Source of the DNA: Mantis religiosa
Lineage: Eukaryota; Arthropoda; Insecta; Mantodea; Mantidae
Assembly: GCA_030765055.1 (NCBI GenBank)
Contig: JAUKNK010000057.1
Coordinates: 2,054,001-2,118,000 of the forward strand
Direction of reading: 5' to 3'
Length of the DNA: 64,000 bases
Shown: piece after piece, positions 24,707-37,450 of the stretch
Position numbering within the stretch: position 1 is the stretch's first letter
Layout: each line of letters begins with the position of its first letter
Program-made: the position numbers and the translations under genes
The notes under the pieces: generated by a model
Told to the model about the DNA's origin: nothing
Databases searched by the model: none
What the model saw: the letters and a program-made list of their open reading frames with translations, nothing else

Positions 24707-25322
24707 GCTCCTATATAGTCCTAGATAAGCTCCTAGAAAAACCTAGATAAGGTCCTATATAGTCCTAGATAAGCTCCTAGATAAACTTAGATAAGCTCCT
24801 ATATAGTCCTAGATAAGCTCGTATATAGTCCTAGATAACCTCCTAGATAGTCCTAGATGAGCTCCTGGATAAACCTAGATAAGCTCCTATATAGTCCTAG
24901 ATAAGCTCTTAGAAAAACCTAGATGAGCTCCTATATAGTCCTAGATAAGCTCCTAGATAAACCTAGATGAGCTCCTATATAATCCTAGATAAGCTCCTAG
25001 ACAAACCTAGATAAGCTCCTATATAGTCCTAGATAAGCTCCTAGAAAAACCTAGATAAGGTCCTATATAGTCCTAGATAAGCTCCTAGATAAACTTAGAT
25101 AAGCTCCTATATAGTCCTAGATAAGCTCGTATATAGTCCTAGATAACCTCCTAGATAGTCCTAGATGAGCTCCTGGATAAACCTAGATAAGCTCCTATAT
25201 AGTCCTAGATAAGCTCTTAGAAAAACCTAGATGAGCTCCTATATAGTCCTAGATAAGCTCCTAGATAAACCTAGATGAGCTCCTATATAATCCTAGATAA
25301 GCTCCTAGACAAACCTAGATAA
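24707..25322 (+). repeat. 308-bp duplication (14 monomers x2) in 22-bp array, unit 1
   Basis: GATAAGGTCCTATATAG occurs near 24747 and again 308 bp later. Both are followed by the same ordered variants, including GCTCGTATATAG, ATAACCTCC, GCTCCTGGATAAACC and GCTCTTAGAAAAACC. The value 308 is exactly 14 x 22. Confidence 0.85.
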
Positions 25323-28300
25323 GCTCCTATATAGTCCTAGATAAGCTCCTAGATAAACCTAGATAAGCTCCTATATAGTCCTAGATGAGCTCCTAGAAAA
25401 ACCTAGATGAGCTCCTATATAGTCCTAGATAAGCTCCTAGATAAACATAGATGAGCTCCTATATAGTCCTAGATAAGCTCCTAGATAAACCTAGATAAGC
25501 TCCTATATAGTCCTAGATAAGCTCCTAGATAAACCTAGATAAGCTCCTATATAGTCCTAGACGAGCTCCTAGATAATCCTAGATGAGCTCCTAGTTAATC
25601 CTAGATGAGCTCCTAGATAATCCTAGACGAGCTCCTAGATAGTCCTAGAGGACCTCCTAGATAAACCTAGATGAGCTCCTAGATAGTCCTAGACGAGCTC
25701 CTAGATCAACCTAGATGCGCTCCTAAATAGTCCTAGATGAGCTCCTTGATAAACCTAGATGAGCTCCTAGATAGTCCTAGATAGTCCTAGAGGAGCTCAC
25801 GGATAAACCTAGATAAGCTCCTATATAGTCCTAGATAAGCTCCTAGATAAACCTAGATAATCTCCTATATAGTCCTAGATGAGCTCCTAGAAAAACCTAG
25901 ATGAGCTCCTATATAGTCCTTGATAAGCTCCTAGATGAACCTAGATGAGCTCCTATATAGTCCTAGATAAGCTCCTAGATAAACCTAGATAAGCTCCTAT
26001 ATAGTCCTAGATAAGCTCATAGATATACCTAGATAAGCTCCTATATAGTCCTAGATAAGCTCCTATATAGTCCTAGATAAGCTCCTAGATAGTCCTAGAT
26101 GAGCTCCTGGATAAACCTAGATAAGCTCCTATATAGTCCTAGATAAGCTCTTAGAAAAACCTAGATGAGCTCCTATATAGTCCTAGATGAGCTCCTAGAT
26201 AAACCTAGATGAGCTCCTGTATAGTCCTAGATAAGCTCCTAGATAAACCTAGATAAGCTCCTATATAGTCCTAGATAAGCTCCTAGATAAACCTAGATAA
26301 GCTCCTATATAGTCCTAGATAAGCTCCTAGATAAACCTAGATAAGCTCCTATATAGTATTAGATAAGCTCCTAGATAAACCTAGATAAGCTCCTATATAG
26401 TCCTAGATAAGCTCCTAGATAAACCTAGATAAGCTCCTATATAGTCCTAGATAAGCTCCTAGATAAACCTAGATAAGCTCCTAGATAAACCTAGATGAGC
26501 TCCTAGATAAACCTAGATAAGCTCCTATATAGTTCTAGATGAGCTCCTAGATAAACCTAGATGAGCTCCTAGATAGTCTTAAATGAGCTCCTAGATAAGC
26601 CGAGATAAGCTCCTAGATAAACCTAGATGAGCTCCTAGATAAACCTAGATGAGCTCCTAGATAAACCTAGATAAGCTCGTATATAGTCCTAGATAAGCTC
26701 ATAGATAAACCTAGATAAGCTCCTATATAGTCCCAGATGAGCTCCTAGATAAACTTAGATAATCTCGTATATAGTCCTAGATGAGCTCCTAGATAAACCT
26801 AGATAATCTCGTATATAATCCTAGATAAGCTCCGATATAGTCCTAGATGAGAATGGTCATCTTCACCGTTACGATCCGTCGCACGGTTTAGGAGCTACGG
26901 CTCTGGCGGGAAAACGGCGTTACCTTCGGGGGCTTATTTCTGGGCCGCGGTCGGGCGGACGGGGACCAAACTCGGTATTCCGTGGTTATATTACCTCCCC
27001 TAACAGGATCGGTGGTCAAAAACCTTATATCTATACCGCAAGCCCGTCATCCGAAGTACCGGACCTTTCCGCGGGTCGCGGTATCGAACCTAGTACCGCC
27101 GTAAGCTAATACGGCACTGGGGGTGATAGTACTCGACTAGAGGAAGAGTTTGACACCTCTCGCAAGTCTCTGCGGTCCTCGGTTCAAAAGATAGGTAAAG
27201 TGTCTCAGACGGCGACACAAAGCCTAGGTATACTATACACGGGCGCTTAGAGGCGAAGTGGCTAAGTTCCCGAGACCGCTCTCGCGGCCGAACCGCTCGG
27301 ACGACGACCACCAAAATCAGAAATCTTGTCAATCTCGACGAGCCCTACAAAAAAGGTTATGTACACTTTTGCGATAGGACGCACCGTTTAAAAATTTATT
27401 TTACTCGAGCGGTTTTTCTGCGGGTTTGCCGAAGAGCGGGAAACGCCAAATTTCGCCGGGGGGCGTACTTCTGGATGCACTAAGACCTGCAACTGTCAAA
27501 AAGTCGACCGCGTAAACCCCAAATACCGTAAGCGGATACCTCCCGTTTGGGCTAGTTGCGCGTATCTCGCGTACGAGCCAAACTCAGATTCCGGTACTAG
27601 AGTTAGGCGAGAACCTTCCTGCCGAGTTATAAGTCTTTGCTGATATTAGTGATAGAGATATTAATTATCAAAGGTCGTAACGGTTATCGAACCGGGGACT
27701 CTAAACGCGGGGGCCGAATTGGACGAGACTCAGTACGCACGCTGTACTAGAAGCATGCTATTGGGATATGAAGTCAGATCTCTTATATCGGCAGCCATTT
27801 ACTAGTTATAACAATCGTCTGGATAAAGTTCGGCAGCTTCCAGCGGTCACAAATGAGTTAGTTTGTTCTTCAAACTCGAAAGGCGAACCTTCACTGAGAA
27901 TTACTAGAACATGTCGTGTTCAAACTGTCGAGAAAGCGACGAGAAAGTACACAAAAAATAGTGATTTGCGTAGGGGTCGAACCAAGGGTCGGAGAGCAAT
28001 GCCGCTTACTGCAACTTCTCGGGCTTTTTACGAGAAAGAGTTTGACACCTCGATCACGTTAATCGGACCAGCGGTTCGGGAGTTCTCGAATTTTGAAGGT
28101 TGCACGTTTTATTTTACGTATGAATATATTACGCAGTTGTACCCACCTGCCTAGGTCGGGGACCATTTTTGCGTAGGATAATTCTGTTAATATCTCCCAA
28201 AGTTCTCGTCCGATCTGCACCAAACTTTGCACAGTGACTTATTTAATTAGTGGCTCGAAGCTATTAAGGTCTAAAAGTCTAAAAGCGGGACAAAAGGGCC

Positions 28301-28460
28301 TAAACAGTTTTTTGCGTCTACAGGCCGAACCAAAGGTCCGCTCTCAAATCTGAAAAAAACATGTTAAAGCACCAATTAAGGGCTTTCATTTGATACCTGG
28401 TTCGAATATCTGCGACTAAGGACGGCGGAGCTAGGACCGACAACGTGAATGTCCCCGGCC

Positions 28461-29202
28461 ACGTCACTACTCACGCTACATGACGCGAGAGAAAAGAAAT
28501 TCATGCAAACTTCCGAGGCTTAGATCTCGCAAACTACTGGTGCAATCTGCACCAAACTCGGTATGCACACTAATTTTAACACCTACTTTAATATGCACTA
28601 GTCAAAATTTGCACACGACGTCCAGAATTGGGCGCAATCCTATGCCACTGTACTTGGGCGTCTAGACGCCGAACTAATGAACGTACGTCAAAAAGGAAAA
28701 CATGTATGGCAAGCAGAGAAAGAGCACTTTCATTTGGTACCAAGTTTGACTTTCTAGGACAAAGATGCCCGGAGTAATTAGCCGAAAATCAGTAGCCGCT
28801 AAAATATACGAGCGAGCTGGGCTGTCTGGTGACGTCACTACTCACGCTACATGACGCGAGAGAAAAGAAATTCATGCAAACTTCCGAGGCTTAGATCTCG
28901 CAAACTACTGGTGCAATCTGCACCAAACTCGGTATGCACACTAATTTCAACACCTATTTTAATATGCACTAGTCAAAATTTGCACACGACGTCCAGAAAT
29001 GGACGCAATCCTATGCCACTGTACTTTGGCGTCTAGACGCCGAACTAATGGACGCAGGACAAAACTAAAAGCATGTATGGCAAGCTGGTAAAGAGCACTT
29101 TCATTTGGGACCAAGTTTGACTTTCTAGGTCAAAGATGTCCGGAGTAATTAGCCGAAAATCAGGAGCCGCTAAAATATACGTGCGAGCTGGGCCGCCCGC
29201 CA
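28461..29202 (+). repeat. Two tandem 371-bp repeats, unit 2
   Basis: Equivalent to 1192-1933. Here copy A reads TAATTTTAACACCTACTTT at its centre while copy B reads TAATTTCAACACCTATTTT. In unit 1 both copies have the B form. The 14-bp palindromes are at 28657-28670 and 29028-29041. Confidence 0.93.
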
Positions 29203-29914
29203 CCCCCCTCCCACCACCCCGGCGAGCTCCTTCGAGCACGGAGGAGAAACTTTTCCCCTCGCCCCCCGCCCGGCAACAATTCTTGCCGACAAAAAATATT
29301 TATAATTACCCGTATATTCGAAACTAAACAACGATTGCGCCCAAACCGCTAAGAGTTAAGGAACCAAACTTTGATAGATTCCTATTCTCACGCCAAAGTT
29401 TTTTTTTGACGCTAGCCGCGTCTCGCTCGGTGCAGCCGTTCGGCCGATCGTGACTATTTTCGATTACCGAAAGTACAGTGCCCTGCGCGCACCGTTTGGA
29501 GTTAAGAAACCAAACTCGGTGCACGAACCCTACTCGAAAGGGGCTTTCTTTTGCACCAAGCCGGATCTCGATATCTGGCCTCTTTCCGGTTTTGCACTTA
29601 AATCTTTGGGGCTCCGTAACGCTCGAACCGAGGACCCTACGACCTCCAAACTCGCTGGGCGGCTACGCAACTACATCCTCTACACAAAAGCTTATGTGAC
29701 CCGAGGCCTCGCGACCCATACTTACGTAGCTATTCCATATTACCCGACCACGCCCTAACTAACCCCCTCTCGCTTACGGTTTAGCCAATCGCACCTCATA
29801 TCCCAAAAGTAGGCGTCATTCTAAGACTTGCTGCCGAGTTTCGCTCCTCCCCGGCCGGCCGTTCCGGAGAAAATAAAGAAAATATTTTGCTAAAATACGT
29901 TTTCCCGAACTCCC

Positions 29915-30212
29915 TCGCGGCCAAACTAATAGCACCAAAGTCACGAAAATCGGCGGACGGCCTCATACTAAGTTCTTCTAGACGATATTAAAGTCTCGTC
30001 GCAGTTACTGTTGTACAAGTACACGAAAACTGCTTGGATATGTTTTATGCGAACCAAGGACTCCCGCCGTCAAACCAGTGACGGCAGCAACTCGAAAATC
30101 GATAGACGGGCTCATACTAACCTCTTCTAGACGATATTTAAGTCTTGTCGCAGTTCCACTTATTAATGTTCACAAAAACGACTTGAATATGTTTCTCACC
30201 GGCGTCTTTTTG
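29915..30212 (+). repeat. Diverged 149-bp tandem pair, unit 2
   Basis: Same arrangement and anchors as 2646-2943, displaced by 27,269 bp. Confidence 0.75.
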
Positions 30213-33200
30213 ACATGGGCCCACGGGCACACTAAGAGCCTTACGCCAATGTCTAAAAGACAGAAACGAAGCCAAGACTCTCTTATACAAGCCTATATTA
30301 ATTTGGATTCCATCCGTTAATTTACGTCTAAGAACGAAGCTTCCGAAAATGACATTTTTTGCCTCACGGCAAAATGCCGCTAACGAAAAAAGCCGTAAAC
30401 AACGCATCGAACTACGGCCTCTGGCGCTCAAACCAAACGCACCACTTGCTCCAAAACCTACTCAAATCTTCTTCACAATGTCTTCTTGTGGGAAAAATTA
30501 TAAAACTTCCCAAAGGGGCCTTAGATTTTCGGCATTTAGCAATAGTTTTCACAACTGAAACTTGACATTTTTATGTCCTTTCTAACACCGTTTTTGCTTA
30601 TTACTCACGAACCATTACAGATAGAGACATGATTCTTTCACCGATGGATTTGTCCTCACGAGATCTACATTTGGTTATAACACCGTCACTCCGTAATTCA
30701 TACCGCCGCCGCTAGGGGCGCTGAACGCTATGCGCGACGGTTTTCTCATCCTAGTGGCTACACCAATAACAGCTTTTGCACCAAAATCAATAGGATGTCT
30801 CATCGTAACGCCTTCTTATAGAATATGTTACAAAAGTTCACAAAGAAGCCCTAGTTCTTTGTCAACAAGCTGCTCTATTGTTATGTGACATAAAGATAGC
30901 ACACATTATTACACAGAAGCAGTGGCTGTATAGTTATTTCTTTGAGCAGCACATCATGCATTGTTTTATTATTTTACTACATGAGGTCATACTGAGAAAC
31001 CTGGTAAAACAAGTTAATTGTACAGGGCTGCACAATATAAAAAGAACATCAAACCAGAAGAAAATGAAGAGGAAGAGTTCATGGTCAAACCGCAGGAAGA
31101 GGGCGTAGATATATGGCAGGTTTGACATCATGGCTGGAGAGTTGCCAATTGTGAAAGCATGTTTTTGCTGAAAATCCTGACACTATGTATGCAAACTAAC
31201 CATATAATACATAAGGAACCTGTTTTTGTTTTTCTTCTTTTTCTCCTGATGTTTGTACATGCCATGTGTACGGTTGAGGAAATCATGAAAAACCTCAAAA
31301 TGTCCACTGGAAAATCTATAAGAGAGTTTGATTGGAATGTGACTGTTACAGCTAAGTGGTACAAAAGCAAAATATCTACATAAGTACCAAAACCAAGACC
31401 CAAACTCAAACCCTTGCTTATAACTTAAATGTTAAGCATAAATTACAATTAGCAATATATTGAGAAATTACAAGTATCACATTTAACATGAGCTAGCTAC
31501 GTCACAGCCTTACTGTTACTAACAGAACCCTAACCACTTTCATATAACCATGGATGAAGTTGCCTCAACTCTCTCCCATATAAACCAGACAAATATTACT
31601 GGTAGTGAACCGCCGCCCTTCACTGCTCTTTGAATGCGAGTACACGCGAGAATAACCTAACAGACCTACTTGTACCTCTTAAGGCATTCGCTATATAACA
31701 TATGTACTTATAAACCATACGAGATTTTGTATCACTTTGTGATTATACAGAGCAACAAATAGAAAGTTAATTTTATATCAAATTAGGTTAAAAGAACTGA
31801 TGTATCATACCTGTGACTCTTCCTTATTTCTGTACATACACAAAAACAACTCGTGGATCTGTACAATTCAAAAGAACGTCTGCTATAATTGCCTCTACCG
31901 CCGCTTGCTGTTCGCTTCTTTCGAATTCCTGTACTACCAAATTCACATCTGACATTGAGTATAATTAGGAATTAGTAAGTTAACTTTCCTTAAAACGTAA
32001 CAATAAATACTGAATATACAATAATTACAATTTCACAAAAGCAATAAACAATGGAGGCCTGACCATTATAGTTAATGTTGTGTAAACTTTGTATTTTCAC
32101 TGCCAACATGATCCAACTTCGTATACATTCATGAGTGGCGTCACGCGTCATATTTTAGTACAGTAAGGGATTGAATTAAACAGTGAAAAAAAGCTTGCAA
32201 TTAGAAATTCGTAGCAAAAGCAATAATGCAGGTAACAGTCTTTATTTATAGTCCACACCTTCATCTAGGATCTGTAAATTTTTAATTTAAATGAAAACCA
32301 ATTTGGTTAGGCGGCTTTCTATTTCTGATTTTGTATTATTGTGCCTTTATTTTGCATTTTAATATGTTTTATAACATTTATAAAATTATTTTTGTGTTAT
32401 AATTTATAATATTACTAATTTTAATATGTTCATGCAGTCCTTCTTTGTATAATAATAGTAGTAACTTGTCATTTGCGTTCTTATTAATACTACAACCAAT
32501 TAGCACTTGTTCTTTGTTACCTACATATGTATCTTTCCACTACTATAATATGGATCATACCGTTTTATTTTCATTTTGTACACTAGTAAGGGAATTAAAG
32601 TTCTTCGTAGTGTAATATGGAAGATGCCTTACAGATCTTTACTAGCAGAAACATTCATTTAAAGCAACCTAATGTGACTGATACCTTGTCACTTGTTGCA
32701 GACTCACAAAGTGATACAGAAACTTGGTGTAGGTTACACGTATGATGTGTAGGAGTGTTCTGTGTGGCATAAATTGTGAAATTAACTATTTTACTGTTGA
32801 TGCCGCACAAACTTCCGTATCCTACGACTGTGGTTTGTGTCTCAGAGGTTAAGGGCGACAGTAAACTTTAATATTTGTTTGTAATGAACCCTGAAGAGCA
32901 AAATTATCGCATGTAGAGGCTAAAATTGTGGTAGCGTTTATACGATAATGATCCGTGTGTTTCATGGTTGTACTCACGAAAGTTTGACGAGTTGTGTTAT
33001 AGAACACATAATGAACAAACAACTGAGGATCATAAGCCGCAGAGCGTAGCCGAGCGATGACGAAACGTAGCCAAAATATCAGTGTAGCTAAAACTTAATA
33101 ATCCTTAACTACTTTTATTAAAGCAAAATGTATCTACTCTAAAATCACTAATGTAACTGTTTACGAAGCGTTAGCCATACAGAACTGGAGCGTAATGTAT

Positions 33201-33768
33201 CTTTAGAAGTCTGGGCACTGACAAAACAGAGACTTTAGATACCTTCTTAATGACCTGAACGTATATTATTGTACACTTAACTTACATTTTAGGACTCTTC
33301 ATCAAACCTAGCAAGAATGATGATAAAAGCAAATAAACAGCTCCAAAGTTATCATTTCATCCTTTGGCAGGTAACTTACACACCAACGCATAAGTCCACA
33401 TGTTCTCATGTTGTGTTTTAACTCCTTCGTTATACTAACAGCCAATACTAGCAGATAAATGTCACTTTCTGAATGCTGAGTTTTCTGTGTCTTTAGCAAG
33501 TATGACTTCTCTCTCCCTACAGCAGCCAAGTCTCCTTTGTGCCAGTCGTAAGGGAACTCAAACTGTTATAATAATGTAGTTGTTACAGAGCTACAACAAT
33601 GATATTAGCATATTACACTATACTGAAAGTATAAACTTATTGTTTTTTCCCTAAAGTAATGAATCTGAATCTGCATAATGATGTGTATCTCAGATACGAG
33701 AGACCCTAGTGGTTCACCGGGAACATATATGAGCTGATTGGAAAATTTAATGTCAGGACGGCAAGTTC

Positions 33769-33842
33769 GCCATGGTAGCCCAATGGGTAAGAGCGACTGC
33801 TGGGAAATCAGGAGATCCATGGTTCAAATCCCTGACATGACA
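33769..33842 (+). tRNA. tRNA-like Pol III element, degenerate, unit 2
   Basis: Identical to 6500-6573. The A box is at 33776-33786 and the B box at 33821-33831. The weak anticodon stem and the missing T at position 33 are the same. Confidence 0.55.
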
Positions 33843-33847
33843 TTGAA

Positions 33848-33853
33848 TTTTTT
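33848..33853 (+). terminator. Pol III-type T6 terminator, unit 2
   Basis: Six T residues, six bases past the end of the tRNA-like element. Confidence 0.5.
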
Positions 33854-34314
33854 AGTTTAAAATTAAATTTTATAACTTTGCTTCAAAATGCAGAAAAAAT
33901 CTAGTCTTCACTAACGTCTTATGTCTGACTGAACCAAACTTCATTTATAAGCAAACACAAACCCTCAAATTTCTAAATTGATCTTCGCTGCTCTTGTGTA
34001 TGGAGTTTGCTGTAGACTGCTGACACTTTCTTGTGGAAAGAACAATCCCAAATGTACACTATTCATTGAAACCAGACCATTAAGGCAATTTTTACTCTCA
34101 TATGTGTCTTTAGTGGTGCAAAATTAGTTTGCTTATTTTGTTTCTGTAATTTTGGTAAGTGAAATTGATAATGAAGCAATGCAATAAGCTGTTGTATAGA
34201 TAAGGGCATGCTGCCTTTCATTTGTCTTGGGAGAACAACAGGTATTCTACATTTGAAGGTCTACTTGCTCAATATTTCAAAAGTCACTAAAAAGTCACTA
34301 GAAAACACGCTAAA

Positions 34315-35519
34315 AGTCACTAAAAAGTCAATAGAAAACACGCTAGAAGTTACTAAAGGTCACTAGAAAACACGCTTAAAGTTACTAAAAGTCACCAGAA
34401 AACACGCTAAAAGGTCACTAAAAAGTCACTAGAAAACACGCTAAAAGTTACCAAAAAGTCACTAGAAAACACGCTAAAAATTACTAAAAGTCACTAGAAA
34501 ACACGCTAAAAGTCACTAAAAAGTCACTAGAAAACACCCTAAAAGTTGCTAAAAAGTCACTAGAAAACCCGCTAAAGTCACTAAATAGTCATCAGAAAAC
34601 ACGCTAAAAGTTACTAAAAGTCACCAGAAAACACGCTAAAAGTGACTAAAAAGTCACTGCAAAACCCGCTAAAAGTTACAAAAAGTAACTAGAAAACACG
34701 CCAAAAGTTACTAAAAGTCACCAGAAAACACGCTAAAAGTCACTAAAAGTCACTAGAAAACCCGCTAAAAGTCACTAAAAGACACTAGAAAACCCACTTA
34801 AAGTTACCAAAAAGTCACTAGAAAACACGCTAAAAGTTACTAAAAGTCCCTAGAAAACACGCTAAAAGTCACTACAATGTCACTAGAAAACACGCTAAAA
34901 GTCACTAAAAAGTCAATAGAAAACACGCTAGAAGTTACTAAAGGTCACTAGAAAACACGCTAAAAGTTACTAAAAGTCACCAGAAAACACGCTAAAAGTC
35001 ACTAAAAAGTCACCAGAAAACACGTTAAAAGTTACCAAAAAGTCACTAGAAAACACGCTAAAAGTTACCAAAAAGTCGCTAGAAAACACGCTAAAAATTA
35101 CTAAAAGTCACTAGAAAACACGCTAAAAGTCACTAAAAAGTCACTAGAAAACACCCTAAAAATTGCTAAAAAGTCACTAGAAAACCCGCTAAAAGTCACT
35201 AAATAGTCACCAGAAAACACGCTAAAAGTTACTAAAAGTCACCAGAAAACACGCTAAAAGTGACTAAAAAGTCACTGCAAAACCCGCTAAAAGTTACAAA
35301 AAGTCACTAGAAAACATGCCAAAAGTTACTAAAAGTCACCAGAAAACACGCTAAAAGTCACTAAAAGTCACTAGAAAATCCGCTAAAAGTCACTAAAAAG
35401 ACACTAGAAAACCCACTTAAAGTTACCAAAAAGTCACTAGAAAACACGCTAAAATTTACTAAAAGTCCCTAGAAAACACGCTAAAAGTCACTAAAATGTC
35501 ACTAGAAAACACGCTAAAA
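34315..35519 (+). repeat. Higher-order duplication (585-617 bp x2) in 33-bp array, unit 2
   Basis: Same variant order as at 7046-8250. Confidence 0.8.
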
Positions 35520-36799
35520 GTCACTAAAAAGTCACTAGAAAACACGCTAAAGGTTACCAAAAAGTCACTACAAAACACGCAAAAAGCTAACAAAAGTCAC
35601 TACAAAACACGCTAAAACTTACTAAAAGTCACCAGAAAACACGCTAAAAGTCACTAAAATATCACTAGAAAACACGCTAAAAGTAACTAAAAAGTCACCA
35701 GAAAACAAACTAAAAGTCACTAAAAAGGCACTAGGAAACCCACTAAATGTTACCAAAAAGTCACTAGAAAACACGCTAAAAGTTACTAAAAGTCACAAGA
35801 AAACCCGCTAAAAGTCCCTAAAAAGTCACTAGAAAACACGCTAAAAGTAACTAAAAAGACACCAGAAAACACGCTAAAAGTCACTAAAATGTCACTAGAA
35901 AACCCGCTAAAAGTTACTAAAGGTCACCAGAAAACACGCTAAAAGTTACTAGAAAGTCACTAGAAAACAATCTAAAAGTCATTAAAAAGTCACTAGAAAA
36001 CACGCTAAAAGTCACTAAAAAGACACTAGAAAACACGCTAAAAGTATCTAAAAAGTCACCAGAAAACACGCTAAAAGTCACTAAAAAGTCACTAGAAAAC
36101 CCACTTAAAGTTACCAAAAAGTCTCCAGAAAACACGCTTAAAGTTACCAAAAAGTCACTAGAAAACACGCTAAAAGTTACTAAAAAGTCACCAGAAAACA
36201 CGCTAAAAGTTACTAAAAGTCACTAGAAAACCTGCTAAAGGTCACTCAAAAGTCACTAGAAAACACGCTAAAAGTTACTAAAAGTCATCAGAAAACACGC
36301 TAAAAGATACTAAAAAGTCACTAGAAAACACGCTAAAAGTCACTAGAAAACATCCTAAAAGTTACTAAAAGTCACTAGAAAACATGTTAAAAGTCACTCA
36401 AAAGTTACTAGAAAACACGCTTAAAGTTACTATAAGTCACCGGAAAACACGCTAAAAGTTACTAAAAATCACTAGAAAACCCGCTAAAAGTAACTAAAAA
36501 GTCACCAGAAAACACGCTAAAAGTCACTAAAAGTCACCAGAAAACACGCTAAAAGTAACCAAAAGGTCACTGGAAAACACGCTAAAAGTTACTAAAAAGT
36601 CACTAGAAAACACGCTAAAAGTTACTAAAAGTCACCAGAAAACACGCTAAAAGTCACTAAAAAGTAACTAGAAAACCCGCTTAAAGTTCCCAAAAAGTCA
36701 CTAGAAAACACGCTAAAAGTTACTAAAAGTCATCAGAAAACACGCTAAAAGTCACCAGAAAACACGCTAAAAGTTACTAAAAAGTCACTAGAAAACACG

Positions 36800-37450
36800 C
36801 TAAAAGTTACTAAAAGTCACCTGGAATCACGCTAAAAGTCACTAAAAGTCACTAGAAAACACGCTAAAAGTTACTAAAAAGTCACTAGAGAACACGCTAA
36901 AAGTAACTAAAAGTCACTAGAACACACGCTAAAGGTCACTCAAAGATCACTAGAAAACACGCTAAAAGTTACTAAAAGTCACCAGAAAACACGCTTAAAG
37001 TTACTAAAAAGTCACTAGAAAACCCGCTAAAAGTCACTAAAAAGTCACTAGAAAACACGCTAAAAGTTACTAAAAGTCACTTGAAAACCCGCTAAAAGTC
37101 ACTCAAAAGTCACTAGAAAACACGCGAGAAGTTACTAAAAGTCACCTGAAATCACGCTAAAAGTCACTAAAAGTCACTAGAAAACACGCTAAAAGTCACT
37201 AAAAAGTCACTAGAGAACACGCTAAAAGTAACTAAAAGTCACTAGAACACACGCTAAAGGTCACTCAAAGGTCACTAGAAAACACGCTAAAAGTTACTAA
37301 AAGTGACCAGAAAACACGCTTAAAGTTACTAAAAAGTCACTAGAAAACCCGCTAAAAGTCACTAGAAAAGACGCTAAAAGTTACTAAAAGTCACTTGAAA
37401 ACCCGCTAAAAGTCACTCAAAAGTCACTAGAAAACACGCGAGAAGTTACT
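36800..37450 (+). repeat. Higher-order duplication (about 325 bp x2) in 33-bp array, unit 2
   Basis: Same as 9530-10180, except that the first copy reads CACCTGGAATCACG at 36818 (substitution at 36824) while the second keeps CACCTGAAATCACG. Confidence 0.8.

Larger units (their letters stand above)
10934..26851 (+). repeat. 22-bp minisatellite array, unit 1 (about 720 monomers, 15.9 kb)
   Basis: The monomer core is CTAGATGAGCTCCTAGATA, followed by GTC or AAC to make 22 bp. It is itself a degenerate double of an 11-bp-like half, since CCTAGAT begins each half. The centre, GAGCTC, is a palindrome, flanked by CTAG on both sides. Because 22 is not divisible by three and the monomer contains TAG and TGA, every frame is closed within a few monomers, so the array cannot encode protein. 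Variants GACGAG, GATAAG, AGTCC, AAACC, ATTCC, AATCC and ATCAACC are arranged in long ordered series. The last 2.3 kb is dominated by GATAAG plus CTATATAG forms. Confidence 0.97.
1..27268. repeat. 27.27-kb macrosatellite, unit 1 (27,268 bp, phase set by window start)
   Basis: The sequence beginning CCCGAGACCGCTCTCGCGGC at base 1 recurs at 27269 and 54539, and everything between follows in the same order. Unit 1 is two bases shorter than unit 2. One base is an A5 versus A6 run near 685. The other lies in the 33-bp array near 8890, where this unit has one monomer with a deleted base. Substitutions seen by eye against unit 2 are at 88, 269, 362, 745, 1021, 1308, 1316, 9554, 20919 and 23128, so identity is about 99.95%. 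My comparison was visual and may have missed some. The start of the unit is arbitrary; a natural boundary would be the end of the 22-bp array at 26851. I see no protein gene in the unit. Confidence 0.97.
26852..30859. repeat. GC-rich mosaic block spanning the unit 1/2 phase point (complete)
   Basis: This is the only complete copy with both edges clear on the left and right. It starts abruptly after the last 22-mer with AATGGTCATCTTCACCG. The left 417 bases, missing from the first block of the window, include ACCAAACTCGGT at 26975, matching the motif family elsewhere in the block. They also include an 80-codon minus-strand frame (27090-27332) that I do not recognise. The remainder repeats 1-3590. 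No protein gene is supported. The 128-codon frame 27768-28154 is unrecognised, and its equivalent in unit 1 is frameshifted. Confidence 0.75.
30860..34278. other. AT-rich block of unit 2, no protein gene seen
   Basis: Identical by eye to 3591-7009. It holds the tRNA-like element at 33769-33842 and nothing else I can support. Confidence 0.65.

Noticed and set aside
10934..26851. CRISPR array
   Set aside because: The repeats are contiguous 22-mers with no unique spacers, no leader and no cas genes, and the array is nearly 16 kb long.
7010..26851. Telomeric repeat array
   Set aside because: The monomers are 33 and 22 bp and lack any TTAGGG- or TTAGG-type core.
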